From NCBI RefSeq assembly GCF_018449695.1, contig NZ_JAAVUY010000001.1, positions 434,001 to 498,000 of the forward strand: DNA of 64,000 nt. The letters are read 5' to 3'. The notes under the pieces were generated by a model that ran no database searches, was not told where the DNA came from, and worked only from the letters and a program-made list of their open reading frames with translations. Made by a program: the position numbers and the translations under genes. Below are positions 45,112 to 54,713 of the stretch, piece by piece. This DNA comes from Bradyrhizobium sp. dw_411 (GTDB lineage Bacteria; Pseudomonadota; Alphaproteobacteria; Rhizobiales; Xanthobacteraceae). Each line of letters opens with the position of its first letter. Position 1 is the stretch's first letter.

Positions 45112-46404
45112 TCACGGCCGGGTCTGCCCGGTGCCGTGCACGCGATATTTGAAGCTGGTCAATTGCTCGGCGCCAACCGGGCCGCGGGCGTGGAATTTCC
45201 CGGTGGCGATGCCGATCTCCGCGCCGAAGCCGAATTCGCCGCCGTCGGCGAACTGGGTCGATGCGTTATGCAGCACGATCGCCGAATCGACCTCGTTGAG
45301 GAATTTCCGCGCGGTGGCTTCATCGTCGGTCACGATCGCATCGGTGTGGTGCGAACCGTGATCGTGAATATGAGCGATCGCCTCGCTGACGCCATCGACC
45401 ACCTTGGCGGCAATGATCGCGTCTTCATATTCGGTGTCCCAGTCTTCGTCGGAAGCGGGCTTTACGCGCGAATCTGCTCGCTGCACGGCATCGTCGCCGC
45501 GCACTTCGCAACCGGCGTCGATCAGCATCTGCACCAGCGGCTTGAGATTGGCCGAGGCCGCGGCACGATCGACCAGCAAGGTTTCGGCGGCGCCGCACAC
45601 ACCGGGGCGGCGCATCTTGGCATTCAGCACGATCGACTTGGCCATTTCGAGATTAGCGGCGTGATCGACATAGACATGATTGACGCCTTCCAGATGCGCG
45701 AACACCGGCACGCGCGCTTCGGCCTCGACGCGCGCGACCAGACTCTTGCCGCCGCGCGGCACGATGACATCGACGCCGCCGTTCAAACCGCCGAGCAGAA
45801 GGCCCACGGCGGCGCGGTCGCGGGTCGGCACCAGCGTGATCGCAGCTTCGGGCAGGCCGGCTTCGCGCAATCCCTCAACCAGACAAGTATGGATCGCACG
45901 GCAGGAGCGGAAACTGTCGGAGCCGCCGCGCAGGATCACCGCGTTGCCGGATTTCAAACACAGCACGCCGGCATCGGCGGCGACGTTGGGACGGCTTTCG
46001 AAAATTACCGCGACCACACCCAGCGGCACGCGCACGCGTTCGATGGTCATGCCGTTGGGGCGCTGCCAGCTTTCGGTCACGATGCCGACGGGATCGGCGA
46101 TTGCACGCACGGTCGCAACACCATCGGCCATCGCATCGATGCGCGCTGGTGTCAGCGTCAGCCGATCGATGAAGGCGGACGTCGCGCCACTGGCGCGGAC
46201 TTCGGCGACATCTTCGGCATTGGCGGCGAGAATTTCAGCGGCGTGCGCGCGGATGGCGCGCTCGATCGCATCGAGCGCCTGGTTTTTCTGCTCCGGCGAT
46301 GCAAGCGCCAGCGTTCGCGCGGCGGCGCGCGCGCGGATAGCGAGATCGTTCATCAGGGCAGGTAAATCGGCGTTTCCGTCGATCGCCTTCAGCGGCGCAT
46401 TCAT
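45112..46404 (-). CDS. proA: Gamma-glutamyl phosphate reductase ProA
   Basis: NADPH-dependent second step of proline synthesis. 430 residues with [34 protein letters not shown] and the catalytic Cys in [13 protein letters not shown]; ends in [16 protein letters not shown]. Same strand as proB, its partner enzyme, 161 bases upstream with no gene between. Confidence 0.96.
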   Translation of the reverse strand: MNAPLKAIDGNADLPALMNDLAIRARAAARTLALASPEQKNQALDAIERAIRAHAAEILAANAEDVAEVRASGATSAFIDRLTLTPARIDAMADGVATVRAIADPVGIVTESWQRPNGMTIERVRVPLGVVAVIFESRPNVAADAGVLCLKSGNAVILRGGSDSFRSCRAIHTCLVEGLREAGLPEAAITLVPTRDRAAVGLLLGGLNGGVDVIVPRGGKSLVARVEAEARVPVFAHLEGVNHVYVDHAANLEMAKSIVLNAKMRRPGVCGAAETLLVDRAAASANLKPLVQMLIDAGCEVRGDDAVQRADSRVKPASDEDWDTEYEDAIIAAKVVDGVSEAIAHIHDHGSHHTDAIVTDDEATARKFLNEVDSAIVLHNASTQFADGGEFGFGAEIGIATGKFHARGPVGAEQLTSFKYRVHGTGQTRP

Positions 46405-46565
46405 GTCAGTTCTTGTCTTGTCGGTTCTGGCTTTCAGTTAAGGCCATGTCCTAGCACGGAAATCCCTGTTTTGCGAGGTGCGGAACGGGCATGGCTGGCG
46501 GGCGGCGTCTGATCTGGGGGCTGGTTTAGGGGCCGTTGGGCCATTGGCCGAGCTGGCGCTTGGGC

Positions 46566-47708
46566 CTAGCCTGCGGGCAATGCCCCGCTCGGGCCGATGA
46601 CGAGGTCGTCGCGGTGGATCATTTCCGCTCGCCCCGAGATGCCCAGGATCGTCATCACGTCGGGCGAGGAGCGGCCCTTGATCTTCTCGGCATCTTCAAA
46701 GTCGTAGGCGACGAGGCCGCGGCCGATTTCATGGGTATCGGGACCGCGCACCACCACGGCGTCGCCGCGGGCGAATTGCCCGTCGACCCGGATCACGCCG
46801 GCCGGCAACAGGCTCTTGCCGGCACGGAGTGCGCTGACCGCGCCGGCATCGATGGTCAGCGTGCCCTTTGGCTCCAGCGAGCCTGCGATCCAGCGCTTGC
46901 GCGCGGTCACCGGATTGGCCGGGGTCAAAAACCACGTGCAGCGCCCGCCGTCGGCGATGGCCTGCAGGGGGTGCTCGATCTTGCCCGATGCGATCAGCAT
47001 ATGGGTGCCGGCGGTGGTTGCGATCTTGGCGGCCTCGATCTTGGTGTACATGCCGCCGCGCGACAGTTCGGATTCGGCCGCCCCTGCCATCGCCTCGATT
47101 TCCGAGGTGACGGATTCGACGATCGGAATCAGCTTCGCGTCGGGATTGCGGCCCGGTGGCGCGTCATAGAGGCCGTCGATATCCGACAGCAGGATCAAGA
47201 GGTCCGCGCTCGCCATGGTCGCGACGCGGGCGGCGAGGCGGTCATTGTCGCCGTAGCGGATTTCATTGGTGGCGACGGTGTCGTTTTCGTTGATCACGGG
47301 CACCGCGCGCCATTCCAGCAGTTTGGCGATGGTCGAGCGGGCGTTGAGATAACGGCGGCGCTCTTCGGTATCCTGCAGCGTGACCAGGATCTGTCCGGCG
47401 CCGATGCCGTGATGGCCGAGCACTTCCGACCAGATCCGCGCCAGTGCGATCTGTCCGACCGCCGCGGCGCCCTGGCTTTCCTCGAGCTTCAGCGCGCCGC
47501 GCGGCAGCTTCAGCCGGCTGCGTCCCAGCGCGATCGAGCCGGAAGACACGATCAGGAGTTCACGGCCCTCGCCATGTAATTTAGCGATATCGGCCGCGAG
47601 CGCGGCAAGCCATTCCGCCCGCACTTCGCCGGCGTCGGAATCGATCAGCAGCGACGAGCCGACCTTGACGACGATGCGTCGGAATTTCTTCAGGTTGGGG
47701 CGGGCCAT
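46566..47708 (-). CDS. proB: Glutamate 5-kinase ProB
   Basis: First, feedback-regulated step of proline synthesis. 380 residues: amino-acid kinase domain (1-about 265; [51 protein letters not shown]) and a C-terminal PUA domain (about 285-365), as in E. coli ProB. Located between obgE and proA, an order (rplU-rpmA-obgE-proB-proA-nadD-rsfS) seen across many bacteria. Confidence 0.96.
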   Translation of the reverse strand: MARPNLKKFRRIVVKVGSSLLIDSDAGEVRAEWLAALAADIAKLHGEGRELLIVSSGSIALGRSRLKLPRGALKLEESQGAAAVGQIALARIWSEVLGHHGIGAGQILVTLQDTEERRRYLNARSTIAKLLEWRAVPVINENDTVATNEIRYGDNDRLAARVATMASADLLILLSDIDGLYDAPPGRNPDAKLIPIVESVTSEIEAMAGAAESELSRGGMYTKIEAAKIATTAGTHMLIASGKIEHPLQAIADGGRCTWFLTPANPVTARKRWIAGSLEPKGTLTIDAGAVSALRAGKSLLPAGVIRVDGQFARGDAVVVRGPDTHEIGRGLVAYDFEDAEKIKGRSSPDVMTILGISGRAEMIHRDDLVIGPSGALPAG

Positions 47709-47795
47709 GACGTGAGACTTTGCAGCGGAGCGGATCGACGAGCTGACGCATGATTCCAGCGTTTGTTCGGATAGATCATGCTTGCGGTAAGAGGT

Positions 47796-48848
<1,053 letters not shown>

Positions 48849-49063
48849 CTACAGGTAAGGCAGGGGCGCTGTGGCGGCAACCCTTGATGTCCGGGATATC
48901 AGCGAAAAGCCTTAATTTTCGGGCCTTTTTGAGGCCTCCGGACATGCGCTCGGCGTGGTCTGAAACGCCGCGAAGACCAACTGTCCTGCGCAAGCGGCTG
49001 ATCATCTATGGGTATTGCAGAGGGAATGTTGAGGCAATTAATCAGGAGCGCAACAACTCCCCT

Positions 49064-49183
49064 CGTCGTCCCGGCGAACGCCGGGACCCACACCGCGTGA
49101 TCTATCGATTAAAGCAGAGCCGCTAATACCACTCGCACAACCACCGCCGGCGGCTATGGGTCCCGGCGCAAGGCCGGGACGAC
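49064..49183. repeat. Long inverted repeat element (CGTCCCGGC type)
   Basis: Left arm starts at 49064 with CGTCGTCCCGGCGAACGCCG and continues GGACCCA; right arm 49155-49183 is its near-complement (TGGGTCCCGGCGCAAGGCCG then GGACGAC). Each arm is itself a hairpin and the arms are about 60 bases apart. The layout is that of a BIME-like unit. The rest of the 48846-49202 gap shows no gene. Confidence 0.7.
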
Positions 49184-49202
49184 AGCGTTGGTTGTTGCGC
49201 GT

Positions 49203-49799
49203 TTAGCGTGGGTGCCGCGTTGAACTGTTCCAGTTCTTCAGCGAGGCCCAGATGCCGCGCGACAAACGGAAGCGATCGACCGGGCTTGACGATCCCAGCG
49301 CCTCGAAGCGATGCAGTTCGACGCCGCTCCACTGGAAGCCGCATTTCTCCAGGATGTTGCGCGAGTTCGGATTGGCGACCCGCGCGCCTGACATCAGGTG
49401 CTCGATATCGAATTCCTCGAACGCGAAGTCGATCACCGCGCGCGCGGCTTCGGTGGCGAAGCCCTGGCCCCAATATTCCACGCCGAGCCAGTAGCCGAGT
49501 TCCGGCGCTTCCGGCTCACGCCAGTTGACGCCGACCATTCCGACCGGCGTGTGATTGTTTTCAATCAGGAAGGCGGTTTCCGGCTTGTCGCCGGCCATGG
49601 CGCGCACGAAGGCGACGGCATGGTCCTGCGAATAGGGATGCGGCAGGCGGCGGGAATTCTCCGCAATGCGACGATCATTGGCGAGACGCGCGATCGCCTT
49701 TACGTCCGCGAGCGTCGGCCTGCGCAACATCAGGCGTTCGGTCTCGAGGACGCAGCTACTCGCCTCGCGCAAGGTCGGGGTCGGGATATCCTGCAACAT
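49203..49799 (-). CDS. GNAT acetyltransferase, RimJ/RimL type
   Basis: 198 residues. LETERLMLRRPTLADVKAIARL is the standard RimJ/RimL N-terminus, followed by GVNWREPEAPELGYWLGVEYWGQGFATEA (acetyl-CoA loop) and NPNSRNILEKCGFQW. Probable protein or small-molecule N-acetyltransferase; the substrate is unknown. ATG at 49799 (MLQDIPTP) is preferred, as an earlier start would run through the rpmA terminator. Confidence 0.88.
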   Translation of the reverse strand: MLQDIPTPTLREASSCVLETERLMLRRPTLADVKAIARLANDRRIAENSRRLPHPYSQDHAVAFVRAMAGDKPETAFLIENNHTPVGMVGVNWREPEAPELGYWLGVEYWGQGFATEAARAVIDFAFEEFDIEHLMSGARVANPNSRNILEKCGFQWSGVELHRFEALGSSSPVDRFRLSRGIWASLKNWNSSTRHPR

Positions 49800-49831
49800 G
49801 TCGGGCTCCTGGTCGGAACAAATAACCAAAT

Positions 49832-49865
49832 AAAAAGGAGAGGCCGGTTTCCCGCCTCCCCTTTG
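49832..49865 (-). terminator. Intrinsic terminator after rplU-rpmA
   Basis: On the minus strand AAAGGGGAGGC pairs with GCCTCTCCTTT (allowing G-U) around a GC-rich loop and is followed by TTTATTT. It lies about 60 bases past the rpmA stop and ends just before the acetyltransferase gene. Confidence 0.75.
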
Positions 49866-49923
49866 GAGCCTTCTGGTGCTCCGCCGGTTCAACAGGACCC
49901 GGCGGACGCATGGTGTCCACCGT

Positions 49924-50196
49924 TTACTCGGCCGCAGCTTCAGTTACCGGGACCACCGATATGAAGGTGCGGCCGTTGGCTTTTGCACGAAACTCGACAC
50001 GACCTTCGACCTTGGCGAACAGGGTATGATCGGTACCCATGCCGACATTAAGGCCGGGATGCCAGGTGGTGCCGCGCTGACGCGCGATGATGTTGCCGGG
50101 AATCACATGTTCGCCGCCATAGGTCTTGATCCCGAGGCGCTTGCCGGCCGAGTCACGACCGTTGCGCGATGAACCGCCTGCTTTTTTGTGAGCCAT
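49924..50196 (-). CDS. rpmA: 50S ribosomal protein L27
   Basis: 90 residues. [20 protein letters not shown] is the invariant L27 N-terminus, close to the peptidyl transferase centre, and [23 protein letters not shown] follows. Second gene of rplU-rpmA. Confidence 0.98.
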   Translation of the reverse strand: MAHKKAGGSSRNGRDSAGKRLGIKTYGGEHVIPGNIIARQRGTTWHPGLNVGMGTDHTLFAKVEGRVEFRAKANGRTFISVVPVTEAAAE

Positions 50197-50283
50197 GGCC
50201 CGTCTCCAGCTTCTATCTAATCTCTAAATCGATTCCTTGACGGAATCATTTCACTTTATGTCGCAGTTCACGTTTTAGTGGTC

Positions 50284-50790
50284 TTAGCTTTTAGAAGTCT
50301 TCTTGGCCGGAGCCTTCTTCGCATCGGGCTTGGCGCGCGGTTTAGCCGCAGCCTTCGCAGCCGGCTTTTTCGGCGCGGCCTTCTTCTTGGCGGCCTTCGG
50401 CGCCTCGTTGTCACCATCCGTCGAAGGGGTGACAACCGGCTTCTCGCGCTTCGGACGCGGTCCGATGGTCGGCTTGTTATCGTTGGTCAGGATCTCGGTG
50501 ATACGCAGCACCGTGATCTCGTCGCGATAACCGCGCTTGCGGCGCGAATTCTTGCGGCGGCGCTTCTTGAACGAAATGACCTTGGGGCCGCGCTTGTGCT
50601 GCAGCACTTCGGCCGCAACCGAGGCGCCGGGCACCGTGGGCACGCCGAGCACCGGCGATTCGCCGCCGACCAGCAAAACTTCGCCAAGCTGCACGATCGT
50701 TCCGACATCGCCGGCGATCTTGCCAATCTCGAGCACATCATCCGGAACGACGCGGTACTGCCGGCCGCCGGTTTTGATGACTGCGAACAT
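50284..50790 (-). CDS. rplU: 50S ribosomal protein L21 with extended C-terminus
   Basis: L21 domain in residues 1-102 (FAVIKTGGRQYRVVPDDVLEI, then FKKRRRKNSRRKRGYRDEITVLRI), followed by about 65 residues that are almost only Lys, Ala and Pro (KAAKKKAAPKKPAAKAAAK and on). Total 168 residues against about 103 in E. coli. Such basic tails occur in Rhizobiales L21. A sigma-70-type promoter lies about 175 bases upstream. Confidence 0.97.
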   Translation of the reverse strand: MFAVIKTGGRQYRVVPDDVLEIGKIAGDVGTIVQLGEVLLVGGESPVLGVPTVPGASVAAEVLQHKRGPKVISFKKRRRKNSRRKRGYRDEITVLRITEILTNDNKPTIGPRPKREKPVVTPSTDGDNEAPKAAKKKAAPKKPAAKAAAKPRAKPDAKKAPAKKTSKS

Positions 50791-50814
50791 CGTTTAATTC
50801 CTTCGTGTTCGATC

Positions 50815-50839
50815 CCGGCCTCGGACACGTCCGGGCCGG
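50815..50839 (-). promoter_or_regulatory. Hairpin in the rplU leader, 25 bases before the start codon
   Basis: CCGGCC (50815-50820) pairs with GGCCGG (50834-50839) and CGGAC with GTCCG inside, two-base loop, one bulged base. A second hairpin (50933-50952) lies near the predicted transcription start. Together they make a structured leader of about 165 bases, a possible site of L21 autoregulation. On the plus strand the same hairpin is followed by TTTTTCTT and would terminate transcription toward the ROK gene. Confidence 0.4.
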
Positions 50840-50963
50840 CTTTTTCTTCAGTCGTTATGGGTTCAATTTTCGCGCGATCGGAGCAACATCCCTTATCGGG
50901 AAATACCCCTCAAAGCCGCGCAAAAACAAACAGCGCGAGAAATCTCCCGCGCCGGGTGCGGGA

Positions 50964-50991
50964 CTTATAGCCGCTGGGCGACCCGAGTCAA
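50964..50991 (-). promoter_or_regulatory. Predicted sigma-70-type promoter of rplU-rpmA
   Basis: On the minus strand TTGACT (-35, 50991-50986) and TATAAG (-10, 50969-50964) with 16 bases between them; transcription would start near 50957. The hexamers are close to consensus and placed for rplU-rpmA. Confidence 0.65.
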
Positions 50992-51149
50992 GGAAAAGCA
51001 GGTCAGAAATGAGCCAAATATGAGGGATTTGGCATCTTAGGGCCAATTTGCCGGCGGGGTTTGGCCGGCCGCCAAGCCGCGATTTCCGCCCATGCAACCA
51101 ACGGGTTCCCCGGCCGTTGTCCCACATTCTGGTATCGGCAGGGGCACAA

Positions 51150-52280
51150 ATGGCTGAGGACACATTAACGACCACCGGTATCGCCCGGCACGGCGCTGCT
51201 CGTTTGCCGTCTGTCGAAGTCGACAGCTTTAATATCGAGCTGAAAGACGATGACGGCTTTCTGGGCGACCGCGCCAGCAAGGGCGCGTTCCGAAAGATCC
51301 TGGATACGCTGCGCAAGCCGCTGAAAAAGAACGGCGAGGATCCCTTAGGGAAAAAATCCGCCGAGGAGATCGGCAAGGGCACGCTCGATGAAGCGCTGGT
51401 GGGCGACGATATCGCTGCCGCCGCGCTGGTGCACGGTGCGATCGAGGAATTCGCCGGGGAATTGGCCTATGTGACCTCGCGCTTTCTCAAGACCAAGGCC
51501 TGGGCCGATACCGAGCGCATCGTGGTCGGTGGCGGCTTTCGCCAAAGCCGGGTCGGCGAACTCGCGATCGCGCGCACTGATCTTTTGCTCAAGGCCGAGG
51601 GGCACAAGATCGATCTGGTGCCGATCCGCTTTGATCCCGATGAGGCCGGCCTGATCGGCTGCCTGCATCTGGCGCCGTCATGGATTTTCGAAGCCCATGA
51701 CAGCATCCTCGCGGTCGATATCGGCGGCAGCAATATTCGCTGTGGCGTGGTCGAGACCCGCTGGAAGAAAGTGCCCGATCTGTCGAAGGCATCGGTGTGG
51801 AAGTCAGAACTCTGGCGCCATGCCGATGACGAGCCGACCCGCGAAGGTGCGGTGAAGCGGCTGGTGAAAATGCTGAAAGAATTGATCCTGGCGGCCGACA
51901 CCGAAGGCCTGAAATTGGCGCCGTTCATCGGGATTTCCTGTCCCGGGGTAATCAACGACGACGGCTCGATCGAGAAGGGCGCGCAGAATCTTCCGGGCAA
52001 TTGGGAAAGCAGCAAATTCAATCTGCCCGCGAGTCTGGTCGAGGCGATCCCGGCGATCGGCGATCATGACACCGCTATCCTGATGCACAATGACGGCGTG
52101 GCGCAGGGCCTTTCCGAAGTGCCGTTCATGCAGGACGTCGACCATTGGGGCGTGCTGACCATCGGCACCGGCCTCGGCAACGCGCGCTTCACCAACCGCA
52201 AAAAAGAAAAGGACAAGGACGACAAGAAAGAAAAGGACGAGAAGAAAGACGACAAGAAAGAAAAGAAGAGCAAGGAGTGA
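51150..52280 (+). CDS. ROK-family sugar kinase-like protein with swapped domain order
   Basis: 376 residues. The ROK/hexokinase nucleotide-binding motif LAVDIGGSNIRCGVVE, usually at the N-terminus, is at about residue 188-203, and is followed by FIGISCPGVINDDGSIEKG, MHNDGVAQGL (the NDxxA-like catalytic region) and LTIGTGLGNARF. The segment that precedes it (about 90-140: DDIAAAALVHGAIEEFAGEL, then RIVVGGGFRQS) resembles the C-terminal part of ROK proteins (helix then IVLGGG). The zinc-binding GHxxxxxxGxxCxCGxxGC region is not seen. The last 30 residues are only Lys, Asp, Glu and Ser. Kinase activity and substrate are uncertain. ATG at 51150 follows GCAGGGGC. Confidence 0.75.
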   Translation: MAEDTLTTTGIARHGAARLPSVEVDSFNIELKDDDGFLGDRASKGAFRKILDTLRKPLKKNGEDPLGKKSAEEIGKGTLDEALVGDDIAAAALVHGAIEEFAGELAYVTSRFLKTKAWADTERIVVGGGFRQSRVGELAIARTDLLLKAEGHKIDLVPIRFDPDEAGLIGCLHLAPSWIFEAHDSILAVDIGGSNIRCGVVETRWKKVPDLSKASVWKSELWRHADDEPTREGAVKRLVKMLKELILAADTEGLKLAPFIGISCPGVINDDGSIEKGAQNLPGNWESSKFNLPASLVEAIPAIGDHDTAILMHNDGVAQGLSEVPFMQDVDHWGVLTIGTGLGNARFTNRKKEKDKDDKKEKDEKKDDKKEKKSKE

Positions 52281-52461
52281 GGCGCGTCAAAATTCCATAA
52301 GACAAGAACTCGTAAGACAAGAACGGATAAACGGGCGCAATTCCACGCGAGACCCTTAGGGATCGTCACTGACAAGGTAAGTCCAGCAATTGGATCACAT
52401 GTGCGCCGATCGGCGGCGCCATTGAGGTCGCTCCAATAGCTTGCGCGGGAGCCAAGTCGTG

Positions 52462-53391
52462 ATGAACTGGATCAGTCTTGTTCGTACCGTGACCGGTGCA
52501 TCCATTATCGTCGTCGCTGTAGCGGTCGCAGCCGCTGCCCAACAGCCGCAACAAGGCGTAGCAGTGGCGAGGGCCGGGTCGAAACTACCCGATCCCGCCA
52601 AGGCCGGCTTCGCCGACAAGCTTTTCCGGATCGATTGCGGCCGCTCGCTGGCCAATGACGAATCGGTATGGACGCCGGGCGCCAACGTCGGACGCAGTAT
52701 CCAGTTCTCGTCGACCTGCTGGCTGATGAAGCATGGCAATGATTGGCTGCTCTGGGATACCGGTGTGCCGGAGTCCGCGCATAACGATCCCAAGGGCTGG
52801 TCCACGCTGCCCAAATTGATCGTCTATCACCTCGACAAGACGCTGACGGATCAGTTCGCCGAAATCGGGCTGAAGCCGGACGATATCGGCCGGGTTGCCG
52901 TATCGCATACCCATGGCGACCACATCGGCAACATGGCCTTGTTTCCCAGGGCGACCGTGTTGATTCAGCGCGCCGAGTATAACTGGATACATTCCGGCAA
53001 CGGGCCGAGCGACAATATCAATCAATTGATGGCGCTGGCGCGCAAGCTGATGGGGACCCCGAAGAAGCTCGATCTGCTCGACGGCGATACCGATGTGTTC
53101 GGCGACGGCAGCGTGACGTTGTTTGCCACGCCGGGGCACACCCCCGGCAGCCAGTCACTGCTGGTGCATCTAAAGAATTCCGGCTTCATCATCCTGTCCG
53201 GCGATGTCGTGCATCTGGAAGAGAATTTCGAGAAAGATATCGTTCCGGCGCTCAATACCGACAAGGCCGCCTCGATCGCGTCGATGGAAAAAGTGAAGAA
53301 GATGATCGCAACCTACAAGGCATCGTTCTTCATCAATCATGACAAGGAGCAGGCCGACAAGCTGAAGCTGATCCCGGCCTTCTACGATTGA
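52462..53391 (+). CDS. Secreted metallo-beta-lactamase-fold hydrolase, AHL-lactonase-like
   Basis: 309 residues with an N-terminal signal peptide or anchor (VTGASIIVVAVAVAAAAQ). The MBL metal motif SHTHGDHIGNM (HxHxDH) is complete, and TPGHTPGSQSLLV and ILSGDVVHL carry the further His and Asp ligands; a C-terminal FFINHDKEQ supplies the last His. The overall pattern is that of the N-acyl homoserine lactonase/AttM-like MBL group, but an exported form with unknown substrate is equally possible. ATG at 52462 is preceded by GGGAG. Confidence 0.85.
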   Translation: MNWISLVRTVTGASIIVVAVAVAAAAQQPQQGVAVARAGSKLPDPAKAGFADKLFRIDCGRSLANDESVWTPGANVGRSIQFSSTCWLMKHGNDWLLWDTGVPESAHNDPKGWSTLPKLIVYHLDKTLTDQFAEIGLKPDDIGRVAVSHTHGDHIGNMALFPRATVLIQRAEYNWIHSGNGPSDNINQLMALARKLMGTPKKLDLLDGDTDVFGDGSVTLFATPGHTPGSQSLLVHLKNSGFIILSGDVVHLEENFEKDIVPALNTDKAASIASMEKVKKMIATYKASFFINHDKEQADKLKLIPAFYD

Positions 53392-53463
53392 GGCGCTACT
53401 TTTCACGCAAGCTCCAAACCGCTATGAACGATGGTGTTCGCATTGGCGGACATCACGTGACAC

Positions 53464-54090
53464 ATGGCCATGCTGCTCTACGCGGATTCGAAGTTCACAT
53501 CTCCCTATGTGATGTCGGTGTTTGTCGCGCTGACCGAGAAAAAGCTGCCGTTTAAAATTCAGACGGTGGATCTCGACATAGGCGCCAATAACGATCCGGA
53601 TTACGCGTTGATATCGCTGACGCAGCGCGTGCCGACGCTGATCGACGGTAACTTCGCGCTGTCGGAATCGTCAGCCATTGTGGAATATCTCGACGAGGCC
53701 TTTCCCGATCCGCCGATGTTTCCAAGCGATCGGCAGCGGCGGGCGCGAGCGCGCCAGGTTCAGGCCTGGCTGCGAAGCGATTTTCTGCCGATCCGACTGG
53801 AGCGCCCGACACCGACCATCTTCTATCAACGGCCAGTCTCGACGCCGCTCTCCGCTGCGGCACAGGCGGCCTCGCGAAAGCTCTGCGCGGGGGCGTCCGA
53901 ATTGCTCGGCCATGGCGGCGACAATCTGTGCGGCGATTGGTCGATTGCCGATGTGGATCTGGCGTTAATGCTTAACCGGCTGATCGTGAATGGCGATCAG
54001 GTTCCACTTGCGCTGGTTCGCTATGCGAAAGCGCAGTGGGAACGGCCTTCCGTTCAGGGCTGGGTTCGCCGGGAGCGCCTACCGCTGTGA
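53464..54090 (+). CDS. Glutathione S-transferase (YfcF-like)
   Basis: 208 residues. Thioredoxin-like N-terminal domain (YADSKFTSPYVMSVFVALTE; QRVPTLIDG; LSESSAIVEYLDEAF, with the Glu-Ser glutathione-binding pair) and an all-helical C-terminal domain with LCGDWSIADVDLALML. Likely conjugates or reduces via glutathione; substrate unknown. A Met codon two residues in is an alternative start. Confidence 0.88.
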   Translation: MAMLLYADSKFTSPYVMSVFVALTEKKLPFKIQTVDLDIGANNDPDYALISLTQRVPTLIDGNFALSESSAIVEYLDEAFPDPPMFPSDRQRRARARQVQAWLRSDFLPIRLERPTPTIFYQRPVSTPLSAAAQAASRKLCAGASELLGHGGDNLCGDWSIADVDLALMLNRLIVNGDQVPLALVRYAKAQWERPSVQGWVRRERLPL

Positions 54091-54094
54091 ACGA

Positions 54095-54196
54095 GAGCGT
54101 TTTCGAGCGAAGTGGATACCGGTTCGCGTGAAGAAAACGCGTCAAAACAAAAGATTAAAGCCCGGTTCTGATTTAATCAGAACCGATAAGGCTCTA
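54095..54196. repeat. Interspersed repeat, family E copy 2
   Basis: First half GAGCGTTTTCGAGCGAAGTG, ACCGGTTCGCGTGAAGAAAA and CGCGTCAAAACAA matches 27328-27380. Second half holds a near-perfect palindrome: CGGTTCTGATT (54163-54173) and AATCAGAACCG (54175-54185) around one base. I recall this composite as frequent in Bradyrhizobium-type genomes. Located right after the GST gene. Confidence 0.7.
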
Positions 54197-54466
54197 ACTT
54201 CGAATCAAGCCGCCACGAGAACTGGTGAATCCCGGCGAATCGGGCCGGGTAACCTTGACCGGTTAGGTTAAAAACGGGATCGCGTTGCCGCGCGCGACGG
54301 GATTGCTAGGGTTCATCTGTCGCTCAGTTGGCCCGCGAAGCCGCACTTCCCGGCCAGAATTTCAATGACGCGACACGGGACCGCCGGTTTTTTTCGCGTC
54401 TGGCGGTCCCACCCTTCATCCGGCGGCGGTTTGCTGCCGCGCGCATGGGAATTTCGCGTCCCGCGC

Positions 54467-54495
54467 CTTGTCTGCCCGGCCAACCTCGCCTAGAA
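54467..54495 (+). promoter_or_regulatory. Possible promoter of the tRNA-Ser gene
   Basis: CTTGTC (54467-54472) and CTAGAA (54490-54495) are 17 bases apart and end about 43 bases before the tRNA. The fit to the alphaproteobacterial CTTGAC/CTATAT-type consensus is partial. The rest of 54197-54538 shows no gene. Confidence 0.35.
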
Positions 54496-54538
54496 CACGC
54501 CCCGACCAAAGGGCTTTTGACCGCCCGTCATGGCGCCT

Positions 54539-54628
54539 GGAGAGGTGGCAGAGTGGTCGAATGCACCGCACTCGAAATGCGGCATAGGTGCAAGCCTATC
54601 GGGGGTTCGAATCCCTCCCTCTCCGCCA
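54539..54628 (+). tRNA. tRNA-Ser (CGA anticodon)
   Basis: 90 bases with encoded CCA. Acceptor GGAGAGG (54539-54545) pairs with CCTCTCC (54618-54624), discriminator G, then CCA. The anticodon loop CTCGAAA between CCGCA and TGCGG gives anticodon CGA. A long variable arm (ATAGGTGCAAGCCTAT) identifies a class II tRNA, and the T loop is TTCGAAT. The integrase gene begins 85 bases downstream, so the 3' part of this tRNA is the probable attachment site. Confidence 0.97.
54603..54628 (+). other. Probable attL of the genomic island (3' end of tRNA-Ser)
   Basis: By analogy with tRNA-targeting integrases, the T-arm/acceptor end GGTTCGAATCCCTCCCTCTC plus GCCA is the expected core. No second copy was found before the right edge of the window, so the element is either longer than 9.4 kb or its right end has been lost. 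Confidence 0.45.
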
Positions 54629-54713
54629 TCGGCACAAGAAATCTAATAAAATCAACAGGTCATTGATTGCTATAGGCTTTTCGCCGCCCGAATAGTACAC
54701 ACGGGTGGCACAC

